Assembly: GCA_027036015.1 (NCBI GenBank)
Contig: JALVTH010000074.1
Coordinates: 1-64,000, forward strand
Direction: 5' to 3'
DNA: 64,000 nt
DNA from: Campylobacteraceae bacterium
Lineage (GTDB): Bacteria; Campylobacterota; Campylobacteria; Campylobacterales; Sulfurovaceae
Shown: in pieces, positions 8,948 to 18,072 of the stretch
Layout of the letters: every line of letters begins with the position of its first letter
Numbering within the stretch: the first letter of the stretch is position 1
Program-made: the position numbers and the translations under genes
Notes under the pieces: model-generated
Told to the model about the DNA's origin: nothing
The model's input: the letters and a program-made list of their open reading frames with translations, nothing else
Databases searched by the model: none

Positions 8948-10843
8948 TTATTTCACTACAACTGAAATTAGCGCAATTAGGCTAATAAATATTAAACCAA
9001 ACGCCATCCACTTCAAATAAGTAGATAAGTTACCATTTTGTGCACGGCGACTCACGTCTCCTGTTACCTCAACAGCTTTTGCAATACCATCAACAGTTGC
9101 ATCCACAATTTCTTGATCTATCTCTTTCCATGCAATATCTGATAGTTCTTTATATGGTTTAGCAAAAGCTTTTTCGTAAAAAATTGGTATGTAATATTGG
9201 TTAAAAAGTAATTTATATAAAAAGCTATTTTCAACTTTTGGATCTCTTCTAAGTCCATTGGCATATTTTTTATATGCAATGAAAATACCAGTTAAGGCAA
9301 TACCCATAGTTACAATAATGAAAAACCAAACTAAATGTTCTGTATGCTCACTCATTTCATATGGAGGCAAGAATTTTGTAATGAATTCAACAAACTCTTC
9401 TTTAAAAAATCCAGCAATCACAGCAAGCACTGCTAAAGGAGCCATAGCCCAAAGAGCGTAAGGTTTTGCTTCGTGCGGATGAATGCCAAGTTCATGAAAT
9501 CTTTCATCACCATGGAATACCAAGAATACTTGTCTAAAACTATAAAACGCGGTTAAACCAGCAGTAAACCAAAGCACAAACCAAATTCCATAAGTTTCTT
9601 CGTTAAATGCTACTTCTAAAATGGTATCTTTTGAGAAAAATCCAGCAAATGGATAAATACCAGAAAGGGCAAGCGATGCAATTCCCATCATTAAATAAGT
9701 TTTAGCCATATATTTTTTCAAGCCACCCATTTTAAACATATCAAGTTCATCATGCATTGCATGCATTACGTTACCAGCACTCAAAAATAAAAGTGCTTTA
9801 AAAAATGCATGTGCGGCTAAGTGAAAGAGAGCTACCCAATATGCACCAAGCCCAGCTGCTGCAAACATATAACCAAGTTGCGAAAGGGTTGAGTATGCAA
9901 TAACACGTTTTAAATCTCTATTTACAAGCGCCATTGAAGCGGCAAAAATTGCTACAAAAGTTCCAAGAACTGCAATAAAATAACCAACTCCTGGAATTTG
10001 GCTATAGAGTGGATTTGCTCTAATAACTAAATATACCCCGGCAGTAACCATTGTAGCAGCATGAATAAGGGCTGATACTGGTGTTGGACCTTCCATTGCG
10101 TCAGCAAGCCAGGTATGGAGTGGAAATTGAGCCGATTTCCCCATTGCTCCAATAAAAAGTGCAATACCAATTGCTACTAATAAACCATGATTTAAATTTG
10201 GAATTGCTGCAAAAAAATCATTATATTTTAAGCTACCAACATTCCAAAAGATTAAGAAAATCCCAATTAAAAGCCCTAAATCCGCAATTCTATTCATAAT
10301 AAAGGCTTCATTTGCTGCCCAAGATGGTGAGATTGATGGATTAACATCTCTTGTTTCATCTTTTTTATAATACCAAAAGCCAATAAGTAGCCAAGAACAA
10401 ACCCCAACGCCTTCCCATCCAATAAATAGACCTAAAAAGCTATCACTCATAACAAGCACAAGCATTGAGAAGACGAATGCTGAAAGATAAGAGAAAAATC
10501 TATTAAAACTCTTATCGTGTTCCATATAATAGTTTGAATAGATATGAACAAGAGCTGAAACGAGTGTAACAACAACCATCATAACCGCCGTTACGTGATC
10601 GACTGTAAAGCCAAACTTAACGTTCATATCTCCAATAACAATCCAATCAAATAAAGTAGCATGCACTATCTTATTAGTTTGCATCAAATAAACAAGTAAT
10701 TCAACCGATGCAAAGAAAGAAAGTGCAATAAGAATTGACGTAATAATCCCAACTAATTGAATCTTTTTTTGCTGCGCAAAAATTGCAGCAAAAAGCGAAC
10801 TAACAAGCGGAGCAAATAGTGCTATATATAAGTAACTTTGCAT
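8948..10843 (-). CDS. nuoL: NADH-quinone oxidoreductase subunit L
   Basis: At 631 residues this is the largest membrane subunit. The antiporter core has GWEGVGVCSWLLIGFWY, FPLHTWLADAMEGPTPVSAL and KRVIAYSTLSQLGYMF, followed by the C-terminal part that forms the long lateral helix HL running along the membrane arm. The final hydrophobic helix (WMAFGLIFISLIALISVVV) anchors it. It lies three bases after nuoK. Length and motifs are those of an intact proton-pumping NuoL. Confidence 0.97.
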   Translation of the reverse strand: MQSYLYIALFAPLVSSLFAAIFAQQKKIQLVGIITSILIALSFFASVELLVYLMQTNKIVHATLFDWIVIGDMNVKFGFTVDHVTAVMMVVVTLVSALVHIYSNYYMEHDKSFNRFFSYLSAFVFSMLVLVMSDSFLGLFIGWEGVGVCSWLLIGFWYYKKDETRDVNPSISPSWAANEAFIMNRIADLGLLIGIFLIFWNVGSLKYNDFFAAIPNLNHGLLVAIGIALFIGAMGKSAQFPLHTWLADAMEGPTPVSALIHAATMVTAGVYLVIRANPLYSQIPGVGYFIAVLGTFVAIFAASMALVNRDLKRVIAYSTLSQLGYMFAAAGLGAYWVALFHLAAHAFFKALLFLSAGNVMHAMHDELDMFKMGGLKKYMAKTYLMMGIASLALSGIYPFAGFFSKDTILEVAFNEETYGIWFVLWFTAGLTAFYSFRQVFLVFHGDERFHELGIHPHEAKPYALWAMAPLAVLAVIAGFFKEEFVEFITKFLPPYEMSEHTEHLVWFFIIVTMGIALTGIFIAYKKYANGLRRDPKVENSFLYKLLFNQYYIPIFYEKAFAKPYKELSDIAWKEIDQEIVDATVDGIAKAVEVTGDVSRRAQNGNLSTYLKWMAFGLIFISLIALISVVVK

Positions 10844-10846
10844 GCC

Positions 10847-11152
10847 TTACCCTTTTAAGAGATTTAAATCGTCTAAATCTAAAGTGCCATACTTTTTGTA
10901 AACTAAAATCAAAAGCCCAAGTCCAACGGCAACTTCACTTGCTGCAATTGCAATGATAAATAGTGCAAACATTTGTCCCGTTAAATCGCCCATATAGCTC
11001 GAAAGTGCTGCTAAAGCCACATTTGCCGCATTTAGCATAATCTCTGTTGCAAAAAAGAGCATTAAAAGATTTTTTCTTCTAATAACCCCGGTTAATCCTA
11101 TAACAAACAAAATAACTGCTAAAATTAGATACTCACTCAACCCTACACTCAT
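10847..11152 (-). CDS. nuoK: NADH-quinone oxidoreductase subunit K
   Basis: This 101-residue subunit has three transmembrane helices. It contains the conserved buried glutamate in LLMLFFATEIMLNAANVAL and a second in AIAASEVAVGLGLLILVYK, both part of the E-channel for proton transfer. Its start overlaps the nuoJ stop by four bases. Confidence 0.97.
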   Translation of the reverse strand: MSVGLSEYLILAVILFVIGLTGVIRRKNLLMLFFATEIMLNAANVALAALSSYMGDLTGQMFALFIIAIAASEVAVGLGLLILVYKKYGTLDLDDLNLLKG

Positions 11153-11712
11153 TTTTGCTCCTTCATTTCATGCTCTTCTACCAAATAATCGTCACTCTCA
11201 GACAAACTAACTTCCATCTTTTTGCTTGCTAAAACAATTCCGGCAATCATTGCTACAAGAAGCATTACTGCAGCAACTTCAAATGGAATCAAATATTTTG
11301 TAAAAAGCACCGCCCCAATAGCGTGAGGATTATCCATTCCTTTTGGAGTGGCAAGTAACGCTCTTACGTTGTGTCCAATCTGCGGAGCTGCAAAAATAAC
11401 AACTAAAATAAGAGCACTTAAACCGCTCAGTAAAAATACTGCCAATGGTGCTTGATTTTTCTCTTTAATGTCTCTTGTAGCATCAAAAAACATCATACCA
11501 AATGCATAAAGCGCCATTATCGCTCCAGAATATACGACAAGTTGCACCGCACCTAAAAAATCGGCTCCTAAAACAAAATAAAGCCCCGAAATTAAAACCA
11601 TTCCAGCTGCTAGTGCACTCATAGCATAAAGAACGTTTTTACTAAATACCGTTACTAAAAAGAGTGCGGTAATTAAAATTCCAAAAACATAAAATGCAAT
11701 CGCTTCCATCAT
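11149..11712 (-). CDS. nuoJ: NADH-quinone oxidoreductase subunit J
   Basis: This 187-residue membrane subunit has five predicted helices. The signature GAVQLVVYSGAIMALYAFGMM forms the TM3 pi-bulge region important for coupling. A polar C-terminal tail ends in EEHEMKEQK. It lies eight bases after nuoI and overlaps nuoK. Confidence 0.95.
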   Translation of the reverse strand: MMEAIAFYVFGILITALFLVTVFSKNVLYAMSALAAGMVLISGLYFVLGADFLGAVQLVVYSGAIMALYAFGMMFFDATRDIKEKNQAPLAVFLLSGLSALILVVIFAAPQIGHNVRALLATPKGMDNPHAIGAVLFTKYLIPFEVAAVMLLVAMIAGIVLASKKMEVSLSESDDYLVEEHEMKEQK

Positions 11713-11719
11713 CTCTCCC

Positions 11720-12337
11720 TTAATAAGCTAACGGCGTTTTTTTGATATTTTCGTCTGCATTTGGTGAAATAGCGCCAAATCCAGGATACTCTTTTTGCTC
11801 TTTGAGTTTATCTATTGGCGTTAACATATCTTCAAAGAGACTAAAACTTGCTCTTTGTTCACTTGCAGTCTCATAGCGTCCACCATGAGTAATTGCAAGC
11901 TCAGGACAAACTTCGGCACAATATCCGCAAAAGATACATCGCCCAAAATTAATAGTATATTCAACTACCTCTTTTCTTTGATTCTCATCGTATCGAGTAT
12001 CCATTCGAATACAATCTGAAATACATATCTTTTCACAAAGCCCACATCCAATACAGCGATAATGGCCACTCTCAAGTAATCGCTTCATTTCATGAATTGC
12101 TCTATATCTTGGAGAGATAGGTAACTTTTCAAGTGGATATTTAACTGTATGCATCTCTCCCATAAAAAGAGCTTTAAACATCTCTCTAAAAGTAACTTTA
12201 AGTCCAACAAAGAGCTCTAATTTTACTGAGCGCTTTAATACTCTTTTAAATTTACCCCAAGCAGTGGTTGGGGTTGGCTCAAGCTCTATAAAACGATAAT
12301 TTTGAACTCCAACTCTTTTTTTCTCACTCATTGCCAC
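11720..12337 (-). CDS. nuoI: NADH-quinone oxidoreductase subunit I (two [4Fe-4S])
   Basis: This 205-residue ferredoxin-like subunit carries clusters N6a and N6b. The two motifs are CIGCGLCEKICISDCI and CIFCGYCAEVCPE, about 40 residues apart. The N-terminal amphipathic part docks on NuoH. It passes electrons from NuoG towards NuoB. It lies between nuoH and nuoJ in the normal order. Confidence 0.97.
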   Translation of the reverse strand: MAMSEKKRVGVQNYRFIELEPTPTTAWGKFKRVLKRSVKLELFVGLKVTFREMFKALFMGEMHTVKYPLEKLPISPRYRAIHEMKRLLESGHYRCIGCGLCEKICISDCIRMDTRYDENQRKEVVEYTINFGRCIFCGYCAEVCPELAITHGGRYETASEQRASFSLFEDMLTPIDKLKEQKEYPGFGAISPNADENIKKTPLAY

Positions 12338-12340
12338 TCC

Positions 12341-13330
12341 TTATACCATCATCACAATACCAGTAATTAAAATATTAAGTACCGCAAGCGGCATTAATAC
12401 CTTCCAACAAAGCCACATCAATTGATCAGGTCTAATATGAGGCCACGCTGCACGAATCCAAAGCATTAAGAAAAAGAAAAATGAAACTTTCAAAATAATT
12501 GCAATTCCTCCAGGAATAAATCCAAGTGGGTTAAATCCTCCAAGGAAAATAAGTGAAGCTAAAAATCCAATGGTAATCATATTTGTATACTCACCAATGA
12601 AAAACATACCCCATCTCAAACCACTATACTCAGTGGCATACCCAGAAATAATTTCTGCTTCATGTTCAAGTAAATCAAAAGGTGTTCTGTTTGTCTCAGC
12701 ATAACCAGAGATTAAAAAGAGAATAAATGCTAAAGGCTGTTTCCATATAATCCAATGGCTAATGCCACCAGCTTGATAGTTGTTAAAATCAATTAACGAA
12801 AGTGATCCAACCATCATTATAGGAGCTAAAATCGATAAACCAGTTACAACTTCATAACTTAAAAATTGCACAGCGGTTCTTGCACTCCCTAAAAGCCCCC
12901 ATTTATTCTCTTGCGCCATACCAGCAAGAAGTGGTCCATAAAGTCCAACTCCCATCATAGCAATAACAAAAAGCAAACCAATGTTTAAATCAGAAACAAT
13001 TGGTCTAACTTTTATCCCAAAAATGGTAAATTCTGGTAAAAGTGGCACTGCAGCTAACGCAATAAATGCAGTTGCAGCCGTAATTGCTGGAGCAATCATA
13101 AAAATGATTCTATTTGCTCCTGCAGGAATAAAATCTTCTTTGGTAAATAGCTTAATACCATCGGCTAAAATTTGTAAAAGTCCATAAGGACCTACATGAT
13201 ATGGTCCAAGACGGCGTTGCATAAATGCAAGAACTTTTCTTTCAAGATATGTTCCAAATCCAGCTAACGCTGAGAGAATTAACAAAATCAAAACTGCTTT
13301 AATAATCGTTCCAATAATATATCCATCCAT
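12341..13330 (-). CDS. nuoH: NADH-quinone oxidoreductase subunit H
   Basis: This 329-residue membrane subunit forms most of the quinone chamber. Visible signatures are YLERKVLAFMQRRLGPYHVG near residue 30, the acidic ETNRTPFDLLEHEAEIISGY loop, and WIRAAWPHIRPDQLMWLCWK near the end. It has eight to nine hydrophobic helices. It begins three bases after nuoG copy B, so the quinone module starts immediately after the duplicated NuoG. Confidence 0.97.
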   Translation of the reverse strand: MDGYIIGTIIKAVLILLILSALAGFGTYLERKVLAFMQRRLGPYHVGPYGLLQILADGIKLFTKEDFIPAGANRIIFMIAPAITAATAFIALAAVPLLPEFTIFGIKVRPIVSDLNIGLLFVIAMMGVGLYGPLLAGMAQENKWGLLGSARTAVQFLSYEVVTGLSILAPIMMVGSLSLIDFNNYQAGGISHWIIWKQPLAFILFLISGYAETNRTPFDLLEHEAEIISGYATEYSGLRWGMFFIGEYTNMITIGFLASLIFLGGFNPLGFIPGGIAIILKVSFFFFLMLWIRAAWPHIRPDQLMWLCWKVLMPLAVLNILITGIVMMV

Positions 13331-13333
13331 CGC

Positions 13334-15799
13334 TTACACCTTTGTTATTTTTACTTGAGCATATCTATTTTTGCCAAAGAGTGAGTATACATCCATCTCA
13401 GCCTTAAAATCAGGCACCTCAACAATATCGCCACTAAGTCTCTCATCCACTTCAACAGGCAATTCAAGCCCTTCACCATTTTCAAACTCAACTTTAACGA
13501 ATTCTCCAAGCTCCTTTGCTTTCTCTGGCGATACATAAAGCGCAAATGGCTCAAAAATTTGATGCGCTTTATCGGTAAAATCGTTAAATTGTCGTTGCGG
13601 ATTGCAGCGATATGCAATTTGGCCTTCAAGTTTGCTTTCACTAAACTCTTCTATTATAACTTCTTCTTTATCAACTGGCATATTTGCTAACACATAGCCT
13701 CGATGCTCACTCATATCATTTGCAAAATAGTTTGGTAAATCATCAAATTTTGCTACTTGATATCCTTTTTCAACTGGAAGAGCTTCAGTCCAATCAATCG
13801 TTAAATTTTTGCCAAGACCAAGTTCATTCATAATATCATTGAGTTCATATCCTTCATAATCTAATGCGGCATTTAATGGAACAACACGTTTATTCATATT
13901 AGTTGTTGTTCCTTCTTGCTGATTCATTGCTGGAATATCAAAATCTCCATCACCAAGTGCTGAGATTTTAAAATCACCCGGTTCATTATATCCTACAACA
14001 AAGCCCTCTTCATTCTCATCTAAATCGCAAATTAAAGCAACACCAAGTGCATTTGATTTTGGAGGAATAAAGGCAACTTTAAAATCTGTTGTTTCTTCAA
14101 ACAGTGCTACAAGTTTTGCTAAATTTGCTGCTTTTGGATGGAAGTAAAAATCTTCCCCAACAATAAGAGCAAAATCTTCTTTTTTCTTTAATGCTTTTTC
14201 AAACTCTTCATTAAAGTTTTCTACATCACCACCAAGCTTTTCAACTAAAAGATTTGCTTCATATTCCACCTCTTTTTCTTCAAAACTTGGCACTTTTTTC
14301 TTCACCTCTTTTTCTTCGCCGCTTTCTTTATCAACAACTTTTTCTACTACCTCTTTCATTACTTTTTCTTTTACTTTTTTCACTCGTTTTTCTTTAAAAG
14401 AGGCTAATTTTTCTTTAATTTCACTTGGTAGTTTTTCTTTATCGGCAAATAAATCAAGCAATAAAAGCATTACATACTCTTCATCACCCACTTTATGGTT
14501 AAATACCGATACACTTTTACCAAAAGTTGGAACCAATGTATCACCAACAGGATGAAAATAAAATCCAGCACCTTTATTAATTTTTTGAATATTGTTAAAA
14601 AGATATCTGGCAGCTGGATTATCATTTCTTAATTTTGCTCCAACACTGACAATAAAATCGCTACTGCTCATATCTTTAAAACTATTACTATAGAGCATTT
14701 GCCCTTTTGCCTTGCCATAGACTTTGAGAAAATTTTGGAAAGGCTTTACTTCTTTATTCACAAGTTTAATGCCAAACTTTTCTTTAAGCGTTTGAAGCAT
14801 GAGTGCTTCTTCGTTTGTAATCATTGAATTAAAGCGAATAGTTTTTGCTTTTTTAATTGCTTCAACAGCTCTTTTTAGAGCATTTGGGTCTTTTTTTACA
14901 TTTCTATTTTCATAATCGTATCCAAAGCGCCCTGCTCCACAAAGAGATTGATAGTGGAATTCATTTTTAATTCTAAAAATTTTCTCACTTGGATCATCAA
15001 TTGATGTAAATCGTGTTTCATAGTAGAGATGACAAGCGCTTGAACAGTGTGCACATGCACTTGGAACTTCTCTAAGCTCCCATGGATTTGCCTTGTAGAT
15101 AAAATCTCTCTCAGTTAGTGCTCCAACTGGACAAACGGCCGTGCACTCTCCACAATCACTACAATTTGTATATTCAGTACCATTGCTTGGAACAATAATT
15201 GATTTTTGCAACTTATTCCACATTGCATAAGCATCTTTTGGCATTGTTTCTTTGTAAGACTTATCAAGCTTATCACCGCCTCTTGGTCCAGTTTTGAGTG
15301 CACTATCACCAATCATATCTTTGCAAACAGTAACACAGCGCTCACAAACAATACAAAGCCCTGCATCATAGTGTAACACACTACTCCAATTTTTTGTTTC
15401 ACGCTTTGTATCAGCAATTGCGTAGTGTTGTTCATCAACTTCCATCTCAAGCGTGTAGTTTTGTAACTCACACTCACCATGCTGATCACAAACGCCACAT
15501 TGTAATGGGTGGTTTACATCATAAACCTCCATAATTGCACGGCGCTCTTCTAAAATCTCTTCAGTTTGAGTTACAATATTCATGCCATCTTTTGCTTTGG
15601 CATTACAAGCATAAACTCTTTTACCATCAGCCTCAACTAAACACAAACGACAAGCAAGAGTAGGTGAACAACGAGTTAAATAACAAATTGCCGGAATAAA
15701 AATTCCATTTGCTCTGGCAATATTTAAAATATATTCACCCTCTTTTGCTTTGCATTCAATTCCATCTATTGTAATTGTTATCTCTTTACTCATCGCCAC
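13334..15799 (-). CDS. nuoG: NADH-quinone oxidoreductase subunit G, copy B
   Basis: This 821-residue iron-sulfur subunit retains all expected ligands: [2Fe-2S] CYLTRCSPTLACRLC, the His/Cys N5 segment HPLQCGVCDQHGEC, CIVCERCVTVC, CSDCGECTAVCPVG, and the N7 set CAHCSSAC with a later LCGAGRFG. A molybdopterin-oxidoreductase-like C-terminal half follows. It contains a Lys/Glu/Val-rich insertion at about residues 466-513 (KEKRVKKVKEKVMKEVVEK and similar) that copy A lacks. The start overlaps the end of copy A by 14 bases. The two copies are homologous throughout and clearly diverged, so this is a duplication and not a split gene. Confidence 0.93.
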   Translation of the reverse strand: MAMSKEITITIDGIECKAKEGEYILNIARANGIFIPAICYLTRCSPTLACRLCLVEADGKRVYACNAKAKDGMNIVTQTEEILEERRAIMEVYDVNHPLQCGVCDQHGECELQNYTLEMEVDEQHYAIADTKRETKNWSSVLHYDAGLCIVCERCVTVCKDMIGDSALKTGPRGGDKLDKSYKETMPKDAYAMWNKLQKSIIVPSNGTEYTNCSDCGECTAVCPVGALTERDFIYKANPWELREVPSACAHCSSACHLYYETRFTSIDDPSEKIFRIKNEFHYQSLCGAGRFGYDYENRNVKKDPNALKRAVEAIKKAKTIRFNSMITNEEALMLQTLKEKFGIKLVNKEVKPFQNFLKVYGKAKGQMLYSNSFKDMSSSDFIVSVGAKLRNDNPAARYLFNNIQKINKGAGFYFHPVGDTLVPTFGKSVSVFNHKVGDEEYVMLLLLDLFADKEKLPSEIKEKLASFKEKRVKKVKEKVMKEVVEKVVDKESGEEKEVKKKVPSFEEKEVEYEANLLVEKLGGDVENFNEEFEKALKKKEDFALIVGEDFYFHPKAANLAKLVALFEETTDFKVAFIPPKSNALGVALICDLDENEEGFVVGYNEPGDFKISALGDGDFDIPAMNQQEGTTTNMNKRVVPLNAALDYEGYELNDIMNELGLGKNLTIDWTEALPVEKGYQVAKFDDLPNYFANDMSEHRGYVLANMPVDKEEVIIEEFSESKLEGQIAYRCNPQRQFNDFTDKAHQIFEPFALYVSPEKAKELGEFVKVEFENGEGLELPVEVDERLSGDIVEVPDFKAEMDVYSLFGKNRYAQVKITKV

Positions 15800-18071
15800 T
15801 ACCCACTTTATTGATATTTACTTTTTTAAATCTATAAGAGGATACCCAAAAAGCACTTAAGCCCATATCAAATATTGGGTTTAGCGCTATGGTTCCTTTT
15901 AAAGATGTATCAATCCTAAACACTCTTGTTACCTTTTTACCATCCATCTCAAACTCCACCCTATCTCCATCGTTAATTTTTGCTGCAGTTGCAAACTGCT
16001 TTGAGCCAATAAGAGTAGCTTTGCTTTGTAATAAGTGGCTCTTATTGGTAAATGGATTTGGGTTTTGTGAAGGATTTACACAGTATACAATAGTTCCATC
16101 AAAACTCTCAAGATCCGCAACCTCTTCAAGTTCAAAATTAACTTCAACTGTTACATTTCTTAACTTATACCCTCTTAAATCTTCTCCATGAACGCTAAAA
16201 GCATTAGGAGAGAGTTCATCAAACTCAATTGACTCAAAACCTTTTTCTTTTGGTAACTCTTTTGTTAAATCAATTGTTAAATCACTTCCAACGCCAAGCT
16301 CTTTGGCAATATCATTTAAAATATAGCCATCATAAGGCAATGCAACATTGAGTGGAACAACTTGTTTATTAATGGTTGTAATTGTCCCTTCAATTTGATT
16401 AAAAGCTGGTAAATCAAAATCTCCATCACCTAAAGAGCTTAGAGTAAAGTCTCCTGGAGCATTTACTCCAACAACAAAGCCTTCTTTTTCTTTTTCTAAA
16501 TCACAAATTAAGCTTACTCCCAAACTATTTGAAGCTGGAGGAATGACGATTAATTTAAAATTGGTGTATTTTTCAATTAAAGCAATGATTTTTGCAATAT
16601 TTTCAACTCTTTCGTGATTGAAAATATCACTACCAATAATCAGGCTAAAACGCTTTCTCTTCCAAAAATCAAGTTTCAAACTCTCAATTTCTTCTTCTGA
16701 AACACTACTTTCAGCACTCAAATAACCAATATCAAGTTCATCAATAAAGGCTTTGATTTTGCTATCAAGCTCTTTATCTCTTGTTAAAAATTCAAGCAAC
16801 ATTGCAAGCACGCCTTCTTCGCTGCCTGCTTCATACTTAATAAACCTTGTAACCAAATTCTGAATTGTATAATCTTCAATTGGATGCATATAGATAACTC
16901 TTGCTTTATTGCGTTTAGAAGCCATTGCAATGTGATTTTTCACCATTGGGGCATCTTGCGCAATTTTGCCACCAAAGCTAATAATTACATCTGATGTGGC
17001 AATATCTTCTAATGTTCCATCCCAAAGCATCTTGCCACTGACACTTGAATAAGCTTTTAAAAATCGGCTTAGGCCATAACTATCGCTACAAACTAATTTT
17101 GCGCCAACTTTTTTTGCAATTTTACTTAAAAGCAAAGCCTCTTCATTGCTAATGTAAGAAGAAAAAGCAATAGTATCAGCCTTTTTAAAAGCTTTAATTG
17201 CTTCTTCTAACTTTCTTGAATCTTTAAAAGCTGTTTTATTTTCAAAATCAAATCCAAAGCGTCCTGCACCGCATAGGTTGCTAAATTCAAACTCATTTGT
17301 AACACGATAGATTTTTGGTTCAGGATTATCAATGCTTGTGTGTTTTACTTCATAATAGAGCTGGCATCCAGCACTACACATTGCACAAGCACTTGGAATC
17401 TTCTCAAGCTCCCAAGCATTTGAGCTATATTTAAAATCACTACTAACAAGTGCTCCAACTGGACAAACTGCCATACACTCACCACAACTTACACAATCAT
17501 TGTCTGGTTTTGTATTAACAATTGTTGATTTATATCCACCAACACTAATTTGTAACTGTTCACTTCCTACAATTTCATTGCAAACTCTTACACACTTTTC
17601 ACAAAGGATACAAAGTGATGGATCATAACTAATAAAGCCCCAATTTTGCACTGGTCGATGCATCTCTTTAGCCGTGAAATCTTGCTCGTCCACTTCAAAT
17701 TCAAGCGTTTTATTTTGCAAATCACACTCACCACTCTTATCGCAAACCCCACACTCAAGTGGATGGTTTACATCATAAAGTTTCATAATGTTTTGGCGCT
17801 CGCGAAAGAGTGCTTGGCTATTTGTTGTAATTTTAGCCCCATCTACGGCTTTTTCTTGACAAGAGAGAACGAAGCCATCAACCCCTTCAACTTCTACAAC
17901 ACACATTCTGCAAGAAGCTATGGGTTCAACTTTGGTTAAATAACACATTGTTGGAATATAAATTCCATTCTCCCTTGCAATTTGTAAAATTGATTTGCCA
18001 TATTCGGCTTGAATTTCTTTCCCATCAATTGTGATAGTAATTGTTTTTTTCGTTTCTTTTACCGCACTCAT
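15786..18071 (-). CDS. nuoG: NADH-quinone oxidoreductase subunit G, copy A
   Basis: The start at 18071 (MSAVKETKKTITITIDG) lies just past the stop of the upstream nuoF-like gene; a longer frame to 18140 only runs antiparallel to that gene's coding end. The 761-residue product has CYLTKVEPIASCRMC for the [2Fe-2S], HPLECGVCDKSGEC for N5, CILCEKCVRVC, CVSCGECMAVCPVG, and the N7 set CAMCSAGC plus LCGAGRFG. The C-terminal half is the degenerate molybdopterin-type domain. It lies between the rebuilt NuoF and copy B, so both NuoG proteins are made from one message. Whether both enter one complex is not visible. Confidence 0.93.
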   Translation of the reverse strand: MSAVKETKKTITITIDGKEIQAEYGKSILQIARENGIYIPTMCYLTKVEPIASCRMCVVEVEGVDGFVLSCQEKAVDGAKITTNSQALFRERQNIMKLYDVNHPLECGVCDKSGECDLQNKTLEFEVDEQDFTAKEMHRPVQNWGFISYDPSLCILCEKCVRVCNEIVGSEQLQISVGGYKSTIVNTKPDNDCVSCGECMAVCPVGALVSSDFKYSSNAWELEKIPSACAMCSAGCQLYYEVKHTSIDNPEPKIYRVTNEFEFSNLCGAGRFGFDFENKTAFKDSRKLEEAIKAFKKADTIAFSSYISNEEALLLSKIAKKVGAKLVCSDSYGLSRFLKAYSSVSGKMLWDGTLEDIATSDVIISFGGKIAQDAPMVKNHIAMASKRNKARVIYMHPIEDYTIQNLVTRFIKYEAGSEEGVLAMLLEFLTRDKELDSKIKAFIDELDIGYLSAESSVSEEEIESLKLDFWKRKRFSLIIGSDIFNHERVENIAKIIALIEKYTNFKLIVIPPASNSLGVSLICDLEKEKEGFVVGVNAPGDFTLSSLGDGDFDLPAFNQIEGTITTINKQVVPLNVALPYDGYILNDIAKELGVGSDLTIDLTKELPKEKGFESIEFDELSPNAFSVHGEDLRGYKLRNVTVEVNFELEEVADLESFDGTIVYCVNPSQNPNPFTNKSHLLQSKATLIGSKQFATAAKINDGDRVEFEMDGKKVTRVFRIDTSLKGTIALNPIFDMGLSAFWVSSYRFKKVNINKVGSGDE

Positions 18072-18072
18072 C

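Noticed and set aside
13334-18071. The two nuoG genes as one gene split by a frameshift
   Set aside because: Each has its own complete set of N-terminal Fe-S motifs and C-terminal half, so they are full paralogues.
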